In this document: positions 1-9,654 of the stretch, piece by piece
Layout: the number at the start of each line of letters is the position of its first letter
How positions within the stretch are numbered: the first letter of the stretch is position 1
NCBI GenBank assembly: GCA_964511665.1
Contig: CAZEHA010000001.1
Span: 112,761-176,760, forward strand
Direction of reading: 5' to 3'
Length of the DNA stretch: 64,000 bases
Source: JAGOEF01 sp964511665
GTDB taxonomy: Bacteria; Bacteroidota; Bacteroidia; Bacteroidales; ML635J-15
Notes under the pieces: model-generated
Seen by the model: only the letters and a program-made list of their open reading frames with translations
Database searches by the model: none
What the model was told of the DNA's origin: nothing
Program-made: the position numbers and the translations under genes

Positions 1-769
1 CTTCAAATAGGTACAATTCTTTTATGGTCGAAATACTGTTTTCGCCGTTTTGCGACATCACCATTACCTGTTTCCCCATTTGTATGCTTCCGCGAATCAC
101 CCTGCCCACAGCAATACGTCCGAGATACGACGAATAGTCGAGCGATGAAATCTGCATTTGAAGGGCTCCCGGATTATCTTTAGGCTCGGGTATGTGTTTA
201 ATAATTGTATCAAGAAGCCAGGTTACATCGTGCCCCGGCGTATTCCAGTCGTTAGCCATCCACCCCTCTTTCGAAGAACCATATACCGTGGGAAAATCGA
301 GTTGCCATTCTTCGGCGTCGAGACTGCACATTAAATCGAATATCTGCTCTTGAACCACCTCGGGCTGACAATTGGGTTTGTCGACCTTATTGATAACCAC
401 AATGGGCTTCAACTTAAGTTCAAGTGCTTTCTGCAGTACAAAACGGGTTTGAGGCATTGGCCCCTCGAAAGCATCTACCAATAACAATACACCATCGGCC
501 ATGCTGAGTACTCGCTCAACTTCTCCACCAAAGTCGGTGTGACCGGGTGTGTCGATGATGTTGATTTTTACTCCCTTGTACCGAACCGATACGTTTTTTG
601 AGAGAATGGTAATTCCTCGTTCGCGTTCCAGATCATTCGAATCGAGAATTAGATCGTTTACCTCCTGATTGTCGCGAAACAAACGCACCTGATGTAAAAT
701 GCGATCGACAAGGGTTGTTTTTCCGTGATCGACGTGTGCAATTATTGCGACATTTCTGATATTCTTCAT
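1..769 (-). CDS. typA: GTP-binding protein TypA/BipA, N-terminal part (gene runs off the window)
   Basis: This is the first ~256 residues of the translational GTPase TypA/BipA, a ribosome-associated EF-G relative that acts in stress and low-temperature growth. Reading the minus strand from the ATG at 769 gives the G1 loop AHVDHGKTTL, the switch segment RERGITI, the G3 motif DTPGHTDFGGEVERVL and the G4 motif NKVDKP, in the order and spacing of this family. The region after the G domain (SSLDYSSYLGRIAVGRV) matches the start of domain II. The 3' part lies beyond position 1. A TACATTTG minus-7-like box (798-805, minus strand) lies upstream; no clear minus-33 box was found. The gene is divergent from the lipoprotein gene at 905. 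EF-G and LepA are less likely because of the TypA-type sequence between G3 and domain II. Confidence 0.93.
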   Translation of the reverse strand, partial: MKNIRNVAIIAHVDHGKTTLVDRILHQVRLFRDNQEVNDLILDSNDLERERGITILSKNVSVRYKGVKINIIDTPGHTDFGGEVERVLSMADGVLLLVDAFEGPMPQTRFVLQKALELKLKPIVVINKVDKPNCQPEVVQEQIFDLMCSLDAEEWQLDFPTVYGSSKEGWMANDWNTPGHDVTWLLDTIIKHIPEPKDNPGALQMQISSLDYSSYLGRIAVGRVIRGSIQMGKQVMVMSQNGENSISTIKELYLFE

Positions 770-904
770 TAGTATTACTCAAATTAATAGCGGGGGGCAA
801 ATGTACATTCAAATTTTTTAATAATAGCCTATAAATGCGGGCAATATTTATTTTGTACCTTTGTTATTATAAAAGCAAAAACCTACTCTCACAATTTTGC
901 AACT

Positions 905-1564
905 ATGAAAACATGGAATACACGCATCGTCATCATTCTGTTTGCAACAATACTTCTGCTTGGCCTGCAATGCTCCGAGCCTAATGGCAATTCTGAAACA
1001 GGCCTTTCGTACACGGTGATCGACAAAAAATTTATATTACTGCGCAATCCCGAGCTTATCAGAAGTTCCAACGACGCCATTTCTAATCATGTCGACAGTA
1101 TTTTGTCGGGTTTGATAGATGTGTCGTTTATCTCTACGGGACAACAAAAAATGAGTCTTGGCGAAAATTTACACATTGCTTTCGAAATTATCGATTTGAA
1201 ACCATTTAACCCACAGGGCCTACCCGAAAGCTTCGATTCTTTAGCAGCGCGTGTTATACCATTGTCGGTTGAGATACTTGATAACTCCGGCTATGGTTAC
1301 CCCGACGCACTTAATCAAGATGATATAATCGACGACAATGGCAATTGGAGCAGCCAAACCTTGGTGCTTGGCACCTTTGCCGGAGCCGGGCAATTTAATG
1401 GGCAGGGCGAAAAATACCTTGCTTTCAGGTTTCAACGTAACGGTGGATACCAATATGGTTACATACGACTGTATTGCAGCGAGCACAACGACACCTTGCA
1501 CATTGTGGAATATGCCTGGAACCGAAAAAAGAACAGCCGGATCAGGGCCGGACAACAAAATTAA
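905..1564 (+). CDS. Putative lipoprotein, function unknown
   Basis: The product is 219 residues with a short basic N-terminus, a hydrophobic stretch (about residues 8-20) and a cysteine at residue 23 followed by Ser-Glu, which suggests a lipoprotein signal with a relaxed lipobox (GLQC), as is common in Bacteroidota. The mature part is polar, and I recognise no domain. The pattern ending in aromatic beta-strand-like segments (YGYIRLYC) suggests a beta-rich fold, which is only inference. A TACCTTTG box at 856-863 fits a Bacteroidota minus-7 element about 40 nt upstream of the ATG. The gene converges on the transporter gene at 1573 with only 8 nt between stops. Confidence 0.7.
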   Translation: MKTWNTRIVIILFATILLLGLQCSEPNGNSETGLSYTVIDKKFILLRNPELIRSSNDAISNHVDSILSGLIDVSFISTGQQKMSLGENLHIAFEIIDLKPFNPQGLPESFDSLAARVIPLSVEILDNSGYGYPDALNQDDIIDDNGNWSSQTLVLGTFAGAGQFNGQGEKYLAFRFQRNGGYQYGYIRLYCSEHNDTLHIVEYAWNRKKNSRIRAGQQN

Positions 1565-1572
1565 TGCACCGG

Positions 1573-2349
1573 CTATATAAGACCCATAGCCAATGCAACT
1601 GCCAGCAATATTAAAAGAATTGCTACGGTAATTTGCACAAATTTCAGCGTAATTTTTTTAAGTAGTTTTTTCCCTACAACAGCACCTGCAATTGCGGCCA
1701 GTGTTGCGGCCAGTAAAAGGGGAATGTTGTCGCCAAGCTGTGCATCCGAAAAACGGGAAGCATATACCGAAAGGCGGGTAATATCGATGAAGCAGGCAAT
1801 AACAACACCGGTAGCAATAAAGCTTTCTTTTGTGAGTCCGCTTTTTACCAGAAAAGCACTGCGTATGGCTCCTTGCATCCCCGACAAACCTCCAAGAAAA
1901 CCACTAAGCAAGCCTCCGACAATAAGGCTGTTTCGTTTTATTTGAATATTGCGGAATAAGGGCAAAAACTCGCTAAGAGCAAATCCCAGCATGAGCAGTG
2001 CCACAATAAAATTGAGTGGGCTTACCGAGAAAGTGTGGCTAAACAGGGTATAGGAATATAAGTGCGAAGAATACGATAATGAGATTAAAACCCATGCACC
2101 CAAAAAAGAAGCGAGAACCGCTGCAATGCCGAAGCGAATCAAAACTTGTTTGCTGGCTTTGCGACCTATAAGCAGGAGTTTAACAATGTTGTTGGCAAAG
2201 TGTACTAATCCGGTAAAAGCAATAGCCGCCTCAAGCGGAAAGAATATTGCAAACACTGGCATTAAAAGAGTTCCCAAGCCAAATCCCGAGAAAAATGTAA
2301 GCAGCGAGGCAATTAAAGCTACCAGACATATTACAATGTATTCAATCAT
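1573..2349 (-). CDS. TSUP family (TauE/SafE-like) membrane transporter
   Basis: The product is 258 residues and consists almost entirely of hydrophobic segments (about eight), arranged as two similar halves with a polar stretch near the middle, as in the TSUP (TauE/SafE, formerly DUF81) family. Family members export or import organosulfur anions such as sulfite, sulfoacetate or taurine; the substrate here cannot be told. The motif region GGLLSGFLGGLSGMQGA at the start of the second half is typical of the family. It is the last gene of a minus-strand run after parE, parC and aroK, with a 3-nt gap from the aroK stop, so co-transcription is likely although the functions seem unrelated. Confidence 0.82.
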   Translation of the reverse strand: MIEYIVICLVALIASLLTFFSGFGLGTLLMPVFAIFFPLEAAIAFTGLVHFANNIVKLLLIGRKASKQVLIRFGIAAVLASFLGAWVLISLSYSSHLYSYTLFSHTFSVSPLNFIVALLMLGFALSEFLPLFRNIQIKRNSLIVGGLLSGFLGGLSGMQGAIRSAFLVKSGLTKESFIATGVVIACFIDITRLSVYASRFSDAQLGDNIPLLLAATLAAIAGAVVGKKLLKKITLKFVQITVAILLILLAVALAMGLI

Positions 2350-2352
2350 AGT

Positions 2353-2877
2353 TTATGAATCTGATTTATCGCTGTCAACAATAATCTTGCTTATTTGCTC
2401 TAATGGTTTTTTGCAGCCATCTACAATAAAGTGAGCTTTTAGGTAGTAGGGCTCCCGCTGTTGCAGCATCAGTGCTATATGGCTACTCAGGTCGCCGGGT
2501 GCAATATTCGCCAGCAGGGGGCGGGGTTTCCGTGCCCTTATCAGCCGTTGAGCAAGGGCTTCGGCTCTCATCGAAATATAAATACTGATACCCGTTGCAT
2601 TAATCATGTTGATGTTATCGTGAAAGCAGGCAGTGCCACCCCCTGTAGCCATTACAAAATGAGGTAGTGTTAATAGTTTTTTTAGTACTGTATGCTCAAT
2701 TTCTCTGAATAGGGGCTCACCCCATTTATTAATCAGCACCTCTATTGTTTGCCCCGTTTCAATCTCAATAGCCTCATCAAGGTCAATAAAGGGCATATCG
2801 AATTTTTTTGCAATTTTTTTACCAAGTCGGGTTTTCCCACATCCGGCAAATCCTATGAGGAATATGCTATGCCGCAC
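2353..2877 (-). CDS. aroK: Shikimate kinase
   Basis: This gene encodes shikimate kinase, which phosphorylates shikimate at the 3-hydroxyl with ATP in the common aromatic amino acid pathway (cytosol). The P-loop GFAGCGKTRLG lies near the N-terminus, followed by the DLD shikimate-binding segment (FIDLDEAIE), FREIE with the substrate-binding arginine, the GGGTACF loop and the lid RKPRPLL. The frame also has an upstream TTG at 2886 that would overlap parC by 8 nt. I prefer the GTG at 2877, which directly follows the parC stop and gives a normal start (RHSIFLIGF). The length of 174 residues is normal. It probably depends on the parE-parC transcript and translational coupling to parC. Confidence 0.9.
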   Translation of the reverse strand: MRHSIFLIGFAGCGKTRLGKKIAKKFDMPFIDLDEAIEIETGQTIEVLINKWGEPLFREIEHTVLKKLLTLPHFVMATGGGTACFHDNINMINATGISIYISMRAEALAQRLIRARKPRPLLANIAPGDLSSHIALMLQQREPYYLKAHFIVDGCKKPLEQISKIIVDSDKSDS

Positions 2878-2878
2878 A

Positions 2879-5605
2879 TTATTCAAAGTCGAGGCTCATT
2901 TGTTGCACATCGTCGCCGGCCTTATCGAGGCCTCCGCTGTCTTTGGGTTTCGATTGGGGCTTCTTAATTACAGGAGCCTCTGTAGTGTCTTCGTCCGGCT
3001 CCCCCACAACATTTTCGTTTAGTTCAGAAAGATCATCCTCTTCTTCGTCGCCCTTATCGTTTTCAGGAATTTCTTTTTCGATAGGCTCAATAAAAGCTGC
3101 CTTCTCTATTTCGAAGCTAGAGATACGCTTGCCCTTTGCTTTAACGCCTTTTACGGCAATAAATTCCTCAACGTCGATGAATTCTGCCGGACGTGCTGCA
3201 TGTTTACCACCAAAAAGCACCTCTATCTGTGGAAATGTGTCATCGTTCAGCATCACCAGATACGAGCCTTCGGTTTCGGGCAAATAGTAGGTTTCTTTGT
3301 TACACTCCTCAAACTGAAACCTTTTCAGATATAAGTATCCCTGCTCGGCGTCAAAATATATGGCCGACCACACCTTTAAAGGCTCATACTTTTGAATGAG
3401 CATAATCGACTCGTTGTAGTGGTTCGACAAGTCGAAGTTAGTAAGCACATAGCTGCCACGTTTGCTAACCACCAAAATTTTATCGTCGCCTTCAAACTCG
3501 CCCAGATAATTGCCCCTGCCATCGGCATTCAGCCTGAGCACCTCTTCATCGAACCATATTTTGCGCCCACCCAGGGTAGAAACCCCTTCTTCTTTAAGAA
3601 CAATTTTAAAAATGTCGTTTTTGCTGAGCAAATTACCTATTGAATTGCGCCCTTTTATGGCTATATCTTTAAAATCTGTTTCGAAAAACAACTTACGCAA
3701 TTTCGGTTTTGGCTTCAGATTTACCTTTATAACTTCGGCTTCGCCATTGGGATTCGCCGTAAAGTAAACCACCTTCGACCCGGGTTCGCCTTTGCTAAGG
3801 TCGTATTCTTTATCGCGGTTTATGCCTGTTACGGCAAAGCGTTTAATAAAGTAATTGCCATATTTTCCGTCGCGATACACCACATTGTATATGGTTCGGG
3901 CATCATTCTTCTTAAACACATCGATATGGATAATGTCTTTACCGAAAAATGCCTTGTCGCTCACTTTCGAAATGGTATATTTTCCGTCGCGCCGAAATAC
4001 AATAATATCGTCGATATCGGAACATTCACACACAAACTCGTCTTTTTTCAGGCCTGTACCGGCAAATCCTTCTTTACGGTCGACATACAATTTTTCGTTG
4101 GCTACCGCTACATTCGATGTGTCGATAACATCGAAACTTCTGATTTCGGTTTTGCGCTCGCGGCCTTTACCATATTTAGCCTTAATGTGGGTGTAGTAAT
4201 TAATGGCATATGTGGTAAGATGCTCTAAATTGTAAATTACCTCTTCAATCTGCCCTTCTATGGCAATCATTTCTTCTTCGGCTTTATCGGCGTTATAGCG
4301 AATAATGCGCTTCATTTTAATCTCGAGCAGTTTCAGCAGGTCGTCGCGGGTAACTTCGCGCCTAAACAGTTTTTCCGATAGTTGTGCTTTTTCGCCGATA
4401 AAGTCTACAGCCTCATCGTTGTTTTGAGAGTTTTCGTAGGCTTTTTCTTTGTAGATTCGCTTCTCGATAAACCAGCGTTCCAGCGACATGCTGTGCCATT
4501 GTTCTTCGAGTTCGCGTTTGCGTATAAGCAATTCTTGTTTCAGTAACTCAACTGTGTTATAAACCGAAGCCTGCAGCATTTCGGAAACGCCCATAAAGCG
4601 GGGTTTGTCTTCTTCGATAACACAAGAGTTGGGCGAAATAGACACTTCGCATTTGGTAAAGGCATACAGGGCATCGATGGTTTTATCGGTAGAAACGCCC
4701 GAAGGCAGGTGAATAATTATTTCCACCTTCGATGCAGTGTTGTCGTCGATGCGCTTTATTTTAATCTTTTCTTTTTCGTTGGCCTGAATAATACTTTCGA
4801 TTATCGATGAGGTATTTTCTCCAAATGGGATTTCGGTAATCGAGAGCGTTTTGTTATCGATTTTCACAATGCGTGCTCTCACACGCACCCTTCCCCCTCT
4901 CAAGCCATCGTTATATTTCGACACATCGATTAATCCGCCGGTAATAAAATCGGGAAACAGCTCAATTGTTTCGTTTCTCAAAGTAGCCACACAAGCATCG
5001 ATGAGCTCGTTGAAATTATGAGGTAGTATTTTTGAAGCCAGTCCTACGGCAATACCTTCGACCCCTTGAGCAAGCAGAAGCGGAAATTTCACGGGCAGGG
5101 TAATTGGCTCTTTGTTTCTGCCGTCGTACGACGATTTCCAGAAGGTAGTTTTTGGATTAAACACCACTTCGAGTGCAAATTTTGAGAGTCGGGCTTCAAT
5201 ATATCGGGGCGCTGCTGCCGAATCGCCGGTGTAAATATTGCCCCAATTGCCTTGCATGTCGATAAGTAATTCTTTCTGACCCAGTTGCACCAGAGCATCG
5301 CCTATCGATGTATCGCCATGCGGATGATATTTCATGCTGTGCCCGATAATATTGGCCACCTTGTTGTAGCGTCCATCGTCGAGTTCCTTCATCGAGTGCA
5401 GAATACGCCGCTGTACGGGTTTTAAACCATCGTACACATGTGGCACGGCTCTCTCGAGAATTACATACGAAGCATAATCGAGGAACCAGTCCTGATACAT
5501 TCCCGTGAGTTTGGTTAATTGCAGTTCGGGAGCATGAACATCGGCAGAGGCATCGTCGTTTACTTCGAAATCGTCGAATTCGGATGTATTATCGGGTGTA
5601 CTCAT
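2879..5605 (-). CDS. parC: DNA topoisomerase IV subunit A
   Basis: This 908-residue protein is the DNA-cleaving subunit of a type IIA topoisomerase, acting with the adjacent ATPase subunit to separate linked chromosomes. Visible features are the winged-helix core after about residue 35 (YASYVILERAVPHVYDG), the conserved HPHGDTSIGDAL helix (residues 94-105), and the catalytic tyrosine at residue 135 in AAPRYIEARL. The C-terminal part contains beta-pinwheel-like segments and ends in a long acidic Glu/Asp-rich tail with a final SLDFE. The lack of a canonical GyrA box, the length and the pairing with a ~610-residue ATPase subunit favour topoisomerase IV over gyrase, as in other Bacteroidota. At the quinolone-pocket position equivalent to E. 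coli GyrA Ser83 there is Thr99. It lies 30 nt after parE. Confidence 0.92.
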   Translation of the reverse strand: MSTPDNTSEFDDFEVNDDASADVHAPELQLTKLTGMYQDWFLDYASYVILERAVPHVYDGLKPVQRRILHSMKELDDGRYNKVANIIGHSMKYHPHGDTSIGDALVQLGQKELLIDMQGNWGNIYTGDSAAAPRYIEARLSKFALEVVFNPKTTFWKSSYDGRNKEPITLPVKFPLLLAQGVEGIAVGLASKILPHNFNELIDACVATLRNETIELFPDFITGGLIDVSKYNDGLRGGRVRVRARIVKIDNKTLSITEIPFGENTSSIIESIIQANEKEKIKIKRIDDNTASKVEIIIHLPSGVSTDKTIDALYAFTKCEVSISPNSCVIEEDKPRFMGVSEMLQASVYNTVELLKQELLIRKRELEEQWHSMSLERWFIEKRIYKEKAYENSQNNDEAVDFIGEKAQLSEKLFRREVTRDDLLKLLEIKMKRIIRYNADKAEEEMIAIEGQIEEVIYNLEHLTTYAINYYTHIKAKYGKGRERKTEIRSFDVIDTSNVAVANEKLYVDRKEGFAGTGLKKDEFVCECSDIDDIIVFRRDGKYTISKVSDKAFFGKDIIHIDVFKKNDARTIYNVVYRDGKYGNYFIKRFAVTGINRDKEYDLSKGEPGSKVVYFTANPNGEAEVIKVNLKPKPKLRKLFFETDFKDIAIKGRNSIGNLLSKNDIFKIVLKEEGVSTLGGRKIWFDEEVLRLNADGRGNYLGEFEGDDKILVVSKRGSYVLTNFDLSNHYNESIMLIQKYEPLKVWSAIYFDAEQGYLYLKRFQFEECNKETYYLPETEGSYLVMLNDDTFPQIEVLFGGKHAARPAEFIDVEEFIAVKGVKAKGKRISSFEIEKAAFIEPIEKEIPENDKGDEEEDDLSELNENVVGEPDEDTTEAPVIKKPQSKPKDSGGLDKAGDDVQQMSLDFE

Positions 5606-5635
5606 TCTCTATTTTCTGTTCCGGTTTCTAACTCG

Positions 5636-7474
5636 TTATACTTTTTGCAAATCTTCCTCAATCCTTAGGTTGTCGATAATGAAATTCTGACGTTCGTAGG
5701 TGTTTTTTCCCATATAAAATTCAAGCAGGTCGTGAATGGCATCGGCCTTGCTCAAACTAACCGGTTCCAGACGAATGTTTTTGTCGATAAAATTTTTAAA
5801 CTCATCGGGCGATATTTCTCCCAAGCCTTTAAATCGGGTTATTTCGGGATTGTTTTTTAGTTTGGCAATGGCTTTTTGCTTTTCGTTTTCGTCGTAGCAA
5901 TAAATGGTCTCTTGTTTGTTTCTAACTCTGAACAGCGGTGTTTGTAAAATGAATAGATGACCATTGCGAATCAGTTCGGGGAAAAACTGCAGAAAAAAAG
6001 TAATAAGCAGCAGTCGTATATGCATCCCGTCGACGTCGGCATCGGTGGCAATTACCACATTGCGATAGCGCAGGTTCTCAATTCCATCTTCAATATTAAG
6101 AGCGGCCTGCAGCAGGTTGAATTCTTCGTTTTCGTACACTACTTTTTTGCTTTTACCGTAGGTGTTCAGTGGTTTTCCTCTCAAGCTGAAAACGGCCTGC
6201 GTAGCCACCTCGCGCGATTTTGTGATACTACCGCTGGCAGAATCGCCCTCTGTAATAAAAATTGTGGTTTCGTAACGCAATTCGTGGTCGGTGTTGTAGT
6301 GTACCCGGCAATCGCGCAGGTTTTTATTGTGCAAACTCACCTTTTTTGCTCTCTCTTTCGATATTTTTTTAATGTCGGCAATGGCCTTGCGGTCTTTTTC
6401 GGAGGAAATAATTTTTTTAAGAATTACATCGGCAACATCGGCGTTTTTATGCAGATAGTTATCGAGATTGCTTTTTACAAAATCGTTAATAAACTTAGAA
6501 ATACTGATTCCGTTGGGAACCATGTCGCGCGAACCCAGTTTTGTTTTTGTTTGTGATTCAAAAATGGGTTCTTCTACCCGCAAGCTTATTGCAGCAATAA
6601 TCGACTGCCTGATATCGGCATTATCAAAATCTTTTTTAAAAAATTCCTTTATGGTTTTTACGTATGCTTCGCGAAAAGCCGACAGGTGTGTACCTCCCTG
6701 AGTGGTGTGCTGTCCGTTCACAAAAGCATAATACTCTTCGTTGTATTGATTGGAGTGGGTAAAAGCAATTTCGATATCTTCGCCTTTGAAATGAACGATA
6801 GGATAAAGCACCTCGCTGTTTATATTATCGTTGAGAAGGTCGAGCAATCCGTTTTTCGAAATATAGCGTTGTCCGTTGAAGTAAATAGCAAGCCCTGCGT
6901 TCAGAAAAACGTAGTTTTTTATCATGTTTTCAACAACATCGGGGCGATAATGAAACGAGGGAAACAGTTCTTGGTCGGGAGTAAAAACCACCAGCGTTCC
7001 GTTTTGTTCGCCAGAAGATTCGAGAGGAAAGTCCTGAATCAAAATGCCTTTTTCGAACAAGGCTTCCTTTTTTTCCCCTTCGCGGTAGGCTACCACTCTG
7101 AAGTGCGACGACAACGCATTCACGGCTTTAACACCGACGCCGTTAAGACCTACCGATTTTTTGAAAACCTTTGAGTCGTATTTGGCTCCTGTGTTCATTT
7201 TCGAAACCACATCGAGCACTTTTCCCAACGGGATACCTCTGCCATAATCGCGCACACTCACTGAAGCATCGTTGATATTGATTTCTATTTTACTGCCAAA
7301 ACCCATGGCAAATTCATCGATTGAATTGTCGATAACTTCCTTAAGCAGAACATAAATACCATCGTCGCGCGAAGTACCATCGCCCAGTTTACCAATATAC
7401 ATGCCGGGGCGCTTGCGCATATGTTCGCGCCATTCCAGCGTTTTAATCGAGTCTTCAGAATAATTTGCTACCAT
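5636..7474 (-). CDS. parE: DNA topoisomerase IV subunit B
   Basis: This 612-residue protein is the ATPase subunit of topoisomerase IV. The GHKL ATPase motifs are clear: KRPGMYIG, EVIDNSIDE (catalytic Glu and Mg-binding Asn), GRGIPLG and GLNGVGVKAVNAL. The TOPRIM domain shows EGDSASGS and the metal-binding DADVDGMHIR. The C-terminus (RFKGLGEISPDEF) is of the conserved type. A TATTTTTG box on the minus strand (7501-7508) is a likely minus-7 promoter element, and the gene leads the parE-parC-aroK-TSUP run. It is divergent from rsgA. GyrB is the main alternative, but the immediate parC partner makes ParE more likely. Confidence 0.92.
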   Translation of the reverse strand: MVANYSEDSIKTLEWREHMRKRPGMYIGKLGDGTSRDDGIYVLLKEVIDNSIDEFAMGFGSKIEININDASVSVRDYGRGIPLGKVLDVVSKMNTGAKYDSKVFKKSVGLNGVGVKAVNALSSHFRVVAYREGEKKEALFEKGILIQDFPLESSGEQNGTLVVFTPDQELFPSFHYRPDVVENMIKNYVFLNAGLAIYFNGQRYISKNGLLDLLNDNINSEVLYPIVHFKGEDIEIAFTHSNQYNEEYYAFVNGQHTTQGGTHLSAFREAYVKTIKEFFKKDFDNADIRQSIIAAISLRVEEPIFESQTKTKLGSRDMVPNGISISKFINDFVKSNLDNYLHKNADVADVILKKIISSEKDRKAIADIKKISKERAKKVSLHNKNLRDCRVHYNTDHELRYETTIFITEGDSASGSITKSREVATQAVFSLRGKPLNTYGKSKKVVYENEEFNLLQAALNIEDGIENLRYRNVVIATDADVDGMHIRLLLITFFLQFFPELIRNGHLFILQTPLFRVRNKQETIYCYDENEKQKAIAKLKNNPEITRFKGLGEISPDEFKNFIDKNIRLEPVSLSKADAIHDLLEFYMGKNTYERQNFIIDNLRIEEDLQKV

Positions 7475-7652
7475 CAGAACAGTTTAATTCACACGAAGCA
7501 CAAAAATAAGAATTATTAATTGTATACATTGCGCTGCAAGGAATAGATATTAACAAAACGAGGTTAATATTTTATTGATAAAAAGCATGTTTCCATGTTT
7601 TGCACGGTTCATTAAGCTTTTCTCATTAAATTCTGAATATATTTGCTGCAAT

Positions 7653-8588
7653 ATGCTGAAAGGGGTTGTGATAACGAGTTACGGGAAAGTGCAGTTTGTG
7701 CGCACCGATACCGGTGTGTATAGGTGTGGCCTTAAAGGAAACCTGCGTCGCCTCAACATACGCACCACCAATCCGGTGGCCGTGGGCGACAGGGTGTTGA
7801 TAGAACTGTCGGGTGACATGCAAGGCCTGATAGTCGAAATAGAAGAACGCCGCAATTACATTATACGGCGATCGACCAATTTATCGAAACAAGCCCATGT
7901 GCTTGCTGCCAACATCGATATGGTATTGTTGCTGGTTACACTGAAACAACCTGTTACTACCACAGTATTTATCGATAGATTTTTGGCAACGGCAGAAGCT
8001 TATCGCATCGATGTAACGCTTGTGTTTAACAAAATCGATATTTATACACGCAACGAGCTTGAAGCCGTAGCCGAATTGATGGCTTGCTACCACATGGCCG
8101 GGTATCGGGTTATAGAAACTTCGGTAACCAAAGGAACCAACCTGAACAAGATAAAAGAATTGCTAAACGGAAAAGTCAGTATGATTTCGGGGCACAGCGG
8201 TTCGGGCAAATCTTCGATGATAAATGCTCTCGACCCGGGACACATGCTTAGTGTTGGCCAAATTTCTGAAATGCATCTTAGCGGCAAGCACACCACATCG
8301 TATGCACAGATGCTTGACCTGAGTTTTGGAGGCTCTATTATCGACACACCGGGGATTAGAGGTTTTGGATTGATTGACCTTGACAAAGACGAACTATATC
8401 ACTTTTTTAGGGAAATATTTCGATTTTCGGAACATTGTAAATACTACAATTGTAAGCATGTGAATGAACCGGGATGTGCTGTGCTTGCTGCTGTTGAAGA
8501 AGGCGAAATTGCCCTTTCGCGATACGAATCGTACCTGAGCCTGTATCTTGGCGAAGACGACAAGTTCCGTAAAAAAAGTATCGATTAA
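7653..8588 (+). CDS. rsgA: Small ribosomal subunit biogenesis GTPase RsgA
   Basis: RsgA is a circularly permuted GTPase that helps mature the 30S subunit. The permuted order is visible: an N-terminal OB fold (about residues 1-70), then G4 (FNKID), G1 (GHSGSGKSSMINAL) and G3 (DTPGIRGFG), then a C-terminal zinc-binding region with the Cys/His pattern CKYYNCKHVNEPGC. The open frame reaches back to 7575, but family members start with a short lead into the OB fold, so the ATG at 7653 (311 residues, MLKGVVITSYG) is the likely start. It converges on the lipid kinase gene with only 2 nt between stop codons. Confidence 0.92.
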   Translation: MLKGVVITSYGKVQFVRTDTGVYRCGLKGNLRRLNIRTTNPVAVGDRVLIELSGDMQGLIVEIEERRNYIIRRSTNLSKQAHVLAANIDMVLLLVTLKQPVTTTVFIDRFLATAEAYRIDVTLVFNKIDIYTRNELEAVAELMACYHMAGYRVIETSVTKGTNLNKIKELLNGKVSMISGHSGSGKSSMINALDPGHMLSVGQISEMHLSGKHTTSYAQMLDLSFGGSIIDTPGIRGFGLIDLDKDELYHFFREIFRFSEHCKYYNCKHVNEPGCAVLAAVEEGEIALSRYESYLSLYLGEDDKFRKKSID

Positions 8589-8590
8589 TT

Positions 8591-9514
8591 CTACACGCCA
8601 TACACCTTTAATGCCCCCGGGAGTATGCTGATTTCGTATGGACTGTCGCCAATAATTTCGCCATCGGTTTCGGCAAAAGCTTCTTCGGTAAAACTAATTT
8701 TGACCTTGGTACTGCGATAACAACTTACACCCTTCACTTTTTCGATGCTTCCGTTATAAAGTCTGTTTACATTCTTAATAACACGCAATTTGGGTATTCT
8801 GTGATAAATAGTAATGTCGAGTAATCCATCATCGATAATAGCATAGGGAGTTTGCATCATGCCACCTCCCGAATACCGACCGTTGCCAATGCTTATCGAA
8901 AATATTTCGCCGGTAATGCTGTTGCTATCAGTTTGAATGCTGGCATTAAGATACTTATTATTGATGAGGCATTTCAGCAAATTAATCAGATATGCACTTT
9001 TCTTTCGTCTGCCCCGTGCCATCATTTTATTGGTCGATTTCACCACTTGAGCGTCGAATCCGAAGCCTGCAATGTTGGCAAAATAAGAGGTTTTGCGTTC
9101 ACCGTTGATGCTGTGTGTAATTACTCCCACATCCTGTTGCTTACTCTTACGCGATATAATATTTTCGAATGCCTGAGCCGGATTAGATGTGTGTTGGTAA
9201 TAGCGCCCCCAGTCGTTGCCGGTTCCCTGCGAAATTAGACCCATTGACAGCTGTTCGGGTAACACCTCCGATTGACCAAAAAAACCATTTACCACCTCGT
9301 TGATGGTTCCATCACCCCCCATTACAATAAAGTTGCGATATCCACGGGCAATACATTCCTTAACTTTGTTGCATCCATCATTCTGTGCTGTGGTAAAATG
9401 TGCCTCATAAGCAATTCCCTGTGCAAGAGCCAAGCCCTCTATTTCGCGCCATACCTTTTCGAAATCGCCGTTTCCTGCCTTAGGATTGATAATGAAAAAC
9501 CAGTTTTTCTCCAT
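8591..9514 (-). CDS. Diacylglycerol kinase family lipid kinase (YegS/DgkB-like)
   Basis: The 307-residue product belongs to the DAGK catalytic-domain family, which phosphorylates diacylglycerol or related lipids with ATP at the inner membrane face. The nucleotide-binding signature is clear: NPKAGNGDF near the N-terminus, the glycine-rich GGDGTINEVVNG (about residues 80-91), and GTGNDWGRYY. A C-terminal beta-rich domain with the family's AETDGE-type motif (FAETDGEII) follows. The exact lipid substrate cannot be read from sequence; sphingosine or phosphatidylglycerol kinase activity is possible. The gene is divergent from the YD-repeat-like gene and converges on rsgA. Confidence 0.87.
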   Translation of the reverse strand: MEKNWFFIINPKAGNGDFEKVWREIEGLALAQGIAYEAHFTTAQNDGCNKVKECIARGYRNFIVMGGDGTINEVVNGFFGQSEVLPEQLSMGLISQGTGNDWGRYYQHTSNPAQAFENIISRKSKQQDVGVITHSINGERKTSYFANIAGFGFDAQVVKSTNKMMARGRRKKSAYLINLLKCLINNKYLNASIQTDSNSITGEIFSISIGNGRYSGGGMMQTPYAIIDDGLLDITIYHRIPKLRVIKNVNRLYNGSIEKVKGVSCYRSTKVKISFTEEAFAETDGEIIGDSPYEISILPGALKVYGV

Positions 9515-9654
9515 AACTAAGCATAAAATGAACGCAATGTTACGTTTTTTTGCTCTGAATTAATAATTTTGAGGCATTAAACTGGTTGATGGCAATGTGC
9601 TTTCTTTCGGTTGAAGGGGTTAAAAAACTTATAATTAATATATTAAGGAGCAGA